NCBI GenBank assembly: GCA_947057405.1
Contig: CAMSEJ010000009.1
Location: 1 to 16,716, forward strand
Source of the DNA: an uncultured Roseburia sp.
GTDB taxonomy: Bacteria > Bacillota > Clostridia > Lachnospirales > Lachnospiraceae
Reading direction: 5' to 3'
Length of the DNA: 16,716 nucleotides
Shown: piece by piece, positions 15,431-16,716 of the stretch
How the letters are laid out: each line of letters begins with the position of its first letter
How positions within the stretch are numbered: the stretch's first letter is position 1
Program-made: the position numbers and the translations under genes
The notes under the pieces: generated by a model
What the model saw: only the letters and a program-made list of their open reading frames with translations
What the model was told of the DNA's origin: nothing
Databases searched by the model: none

Positions 15431-16237
15431 TCAGATTGTTCCGCTCTGTACAATTAAGGCATCAAATCCGGCTGCACGCAGATTCTGTTCCATAACCTGT
15501 GCGTTTTCCTTTTTGTTGTAAACGCCTGTCTGTACCTGATAGACAACACCGCCCTGGTTTGCGGTTACTATCAATGCATCGAAGCCTTTTTCAAGCAGCT
15601 TTTCTTTTAGTTTCTCGGCATTTTGCCGCACCGAGAACCCGCCTGCCTGAACATGATACAATCCCTTTCCTTCCTCCTTGCTTCCATGAGCTTCTGCTAT
15701 TTTTCCGCCATGGATCCCTTCCGCAATCAACAGGGCAACGTTTGTCTTCCCCGCCAGTGCACAATCCTTTGCATTATCACAAAAAAAGCTTTCTACCATA
15801 ACTGCCGTCGGCACGGTTTTGTTTAACATATACAATTCCGGGCGCTTTTGGATTCCGCGATCCTCAAATACCGTTGCAAGCCGTTCCTGGATCTTCTGTG
15901 CGGCCAGCCGCCCTTTTTCCGATAAATATAACACCTCGCATCCGCGTGCATTATGCCCTGCCGAAGCGTTCAGATGCAATTCCGCTACCATCCCATAGCC
16001 CCCGTTATTGACTCTGGAAAGTTTATAACTTTTTTCTTCCGTACTGTTTGTGAACTTTTTTTCCGGACATATAAGCACGTCTGTCTCATGCCCGGCACTG
16101 CGCAGGTATCCGGCCACTTTTTCAACAATTTCCTTATTATAAGCATATTCTAAAACGCCGTCAAACGGGCGTCCGTCCGCGCTTGTGCTGGCGCCGTTTT
16201 TTAAGATACTGTGACCTACAGTTATTATTATTTTCAT
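15431..16237 (-). CDS. N-acetylmuramoyl-L-alanine amidase (Amidase_3) with SPOR domain
   Basis: 268-aa zinc amidase that cuts the bond between MurNAc and L-Ala in peptidoglycan. Likely zinc ligands are H9 (ITVGHS), E30 (GVLEYAYN) and H88 (AELHLNA). The catalytic acid is E149 (AVMVESFFC). Residues about 193-266 form a SPOR domain with two similar halves (YHVQAGGFSVRQNAEKL and YQVQTGVYNKKENAQVM), expected to bind denuded glycan. There is no signal peptide: the protein starts directly at the first catalytic strand, as in phage endolysins, so it may act on lysis or be exported in another way. A good AAAGGA site is 11 nt before the ATG. It is separated from the pilus genes by 700 bp, so a shared role is not shown. 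Confidence 0.93.
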   Translation of the reverse strand: MKIIITVGHSILKNGASTSADGRPFDGVLEYAYNKEIVEKVAGYLRSAGHETDVLICPEKKFTNSTEEKSYKLSRVNNGGYGMVAELHLNASAGHNARGCEVLYLSEKGRLAAQKIQERLATVFEDRGIQKRPELYMLNKTVPTAVMVESFFCDNAKDCALAGKTNVALLIAEGIHGGKIAEAHGSKEEGKGLYHVQAGGFSVRQNAEKLKEKLLEKGFDALIVTANQGGVVYQVQTGVYNKKENAQVMEQNLRAAGFDALIVQSGTI

Positions 16238-16274
16238 TTTTTTATCATTCCTTTCATCGGGTTTTCGCCAAAAA

Positions 16275-16301
16275 TGAACAGGGGCGTTCTGCCGCCCCCT
16301 G
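16275..16301 (-). terminator. Candidate intrinsic terminator upstream of the amidase
   Basis: CAGGGGCG (16279-16286) pairs with CGCCCCCTG (16293-16301) with one bulged C and a 6-nt loop. On the minus strand it is followed by TTCATTTTT. It would end transcription coming from the Rpn-type gene before the amidase. Confidence 0.5.
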
Positions 16302-16527
16302 ATTGTGATCTTGTTTTATGGTATTTTGTCTGTATTGTCATCTCTATACGTATTTCTTCTGTAATTATGCATACATTCTTTCTGATTCTCAATATATGCA
16401 CCTGCTCCTTTTCTGTTCTTCAATCTCTGCAAGAATCTGAAGTGAACAGTTCTACGGCTTCGGATCTTCGGAGCGTCGGAGCCTTCGCGGAGCGATTTCG
16501 TGTGATCCGCTTACAGGCAGCCGGTAT
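16302..16527. other. Intergenic region with an unassigned open frame
   Basis: No supported gene. The minus-strand frame ending at 16316-16318 is open for 64 codons back to 16510. It reads protein-like in its second half (ends ENQKECMHNYRRNTYRDDN..), but its only ATG is 24 codons from the end and it has no ribosome site there. A GC-rich patch of repeated CGGAGC/TTCGG words lies at about 16458-16500. No promoter for the amidase was recognised. Confidence 0.3.
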
Positions 16528-16716
16528 CTACAGACTTGCCGCCAAATCCTCTACGTCCTCTTTTTCCATACCGGTATATCTTACTATTTTTTCTATGGGC
16601 TCGTTCGCATTGAGCATGCTCTGGGCAATCTCTTTCCGGCTTTCTGCAAGCCCTTCCCTGTGGCCTTCTCTGCGGCCTTCTTCCTTCAGCATCTGCATGG
16701 TTTCCGCTTCATTATA
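16528..16716 (-). CDS. C-terminal end of an Rpn-family (PD-(D/E)XK) nuclease/transposase-like protein, partial
   Basis: Only the last 62 codons are in the window. The start lies beyond 16716. The translation carries the Glu/Gly/Arg-rich helical tail typical of Rpn-family recombination-promoting nucleases (LKEEGRREGHREGLAESRKE), then a short helix pair with VRYTGMEKEDVEDLAASL at the stop. That tail, in which 'EG' pairs repeat every four residues and a small helix-turn-helix-like end follows, is characteristic, but the catalytic domain is not visible. The family is common and multi-copy in Lachnospiraceae, and it marks the border of the surface-protein region. Confidence 0.75.
   Translation of the reverse strand, partial: YNEAETMQMLKEEGRREGHREGLAESRKEIAQSMLNANEPIEKIVRYTGMEKEDVEDLAASL

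Noticed and set aside
15166..15453. Minus-strand open frame of 95 codons
   Set aside because: It overlaps the amidase end, contains the short direct repeats, has no good ribosome site and no family-like pattern.
16316..16510. Small gene between the Rpn-type tail and the amidase
   Set aside because: The frame is open for 64 codons but lacks a usable start and ribosome site. Kept only as a note in the intergenic entry.
1..16716. tRNA, rRNA or known riboswitch
   Set aside because: No cloverleaf, rRNA motif or recognised aptamer was seen on either strand by eye.

Overview
The window looks like one end of a Firmicutes contig, most likely from a gut Lachnospiraceae-type Clostridia. The basis is the gene set: a class C sortase pilus, an ER-type SipW signal peptidase with SipW-type substrates, HxHxxxC-repeat surface proteins, an Rpn-family nuclease tail, strong AAGGAGG ribosome sites and mixed GC. 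The family placement is an inference. The first 45 bases are not biological. They match an Illumina dual-index P5 adapter (ACAC, an 8-nt index, then the Read 1 primer), so the contig really starts at base 46.

Every supported gene lies on the minus strand, so transcription runs from high to low coordinates. In that order there is: the 3' end of an Rpn-family nuclease gene (16528-16716); a signal-peptide-less N-acetylmuramoyl-L-alanine amidase with a SPOR domain (15431-16237); a 700-bp gene-free stretch with inverted repeats; two paralogous cytosolic coiled-coil proteins (13390-14730 and 12725-13156); a bacterial-type signal peptidase I (12126-12725); a 1438-residue LPETG surface adhesin with N-terminal HxHxxxC repeats and a C-terminal fibro-slime domain (7776-12092); an LPSTG backbone pilin (5923-7680); a class C pilin-polymerising sortase (4696-5709); an anchorless protein with pilin-like and isopeptide-type domains (3613-4680); two small proteins with SipW-type N termini (3089-3598 and 2319-3086); two C-terminally membrane-anchored surface proteins (1489-2307 and 453-1487); and a SipW-type signal peptidase cut off by the adapter.

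From 13156 down to the contig end the genes are very close. One pair overlaps as TAATG, one overlaps by 8 nt, and most other gaps are 1-33 nt. The exceptions are the gaps before the pilin (95 nt) and the sortase (213 nt). Promoter-like sequences (perfect TATAAT, 17-bp spacer, 4/6 match at -35) lie before the 446-aa coiled-coil gene, before the 143-aa coiled-coil gene and before the sortase.

My reading is a composite surface-fibre locus. A sortase-C pilus (tip adhesin, backbone pilin, SrtC, signal peptidase I) is joined head to tail with a SipW/TasA-like secretion module (SipW and its likely substrates). Two Ser-type signal peptidases of different catalytic class sit at opposite ends of the module, and paired cytosolic coiled-coil proteins sit at its head. 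The pilin gene and the 3' two thirds of the adhesin gene are visibly more AT-rich than their surroundings, which suggests a swapped or fast-evolving exposed cassette.
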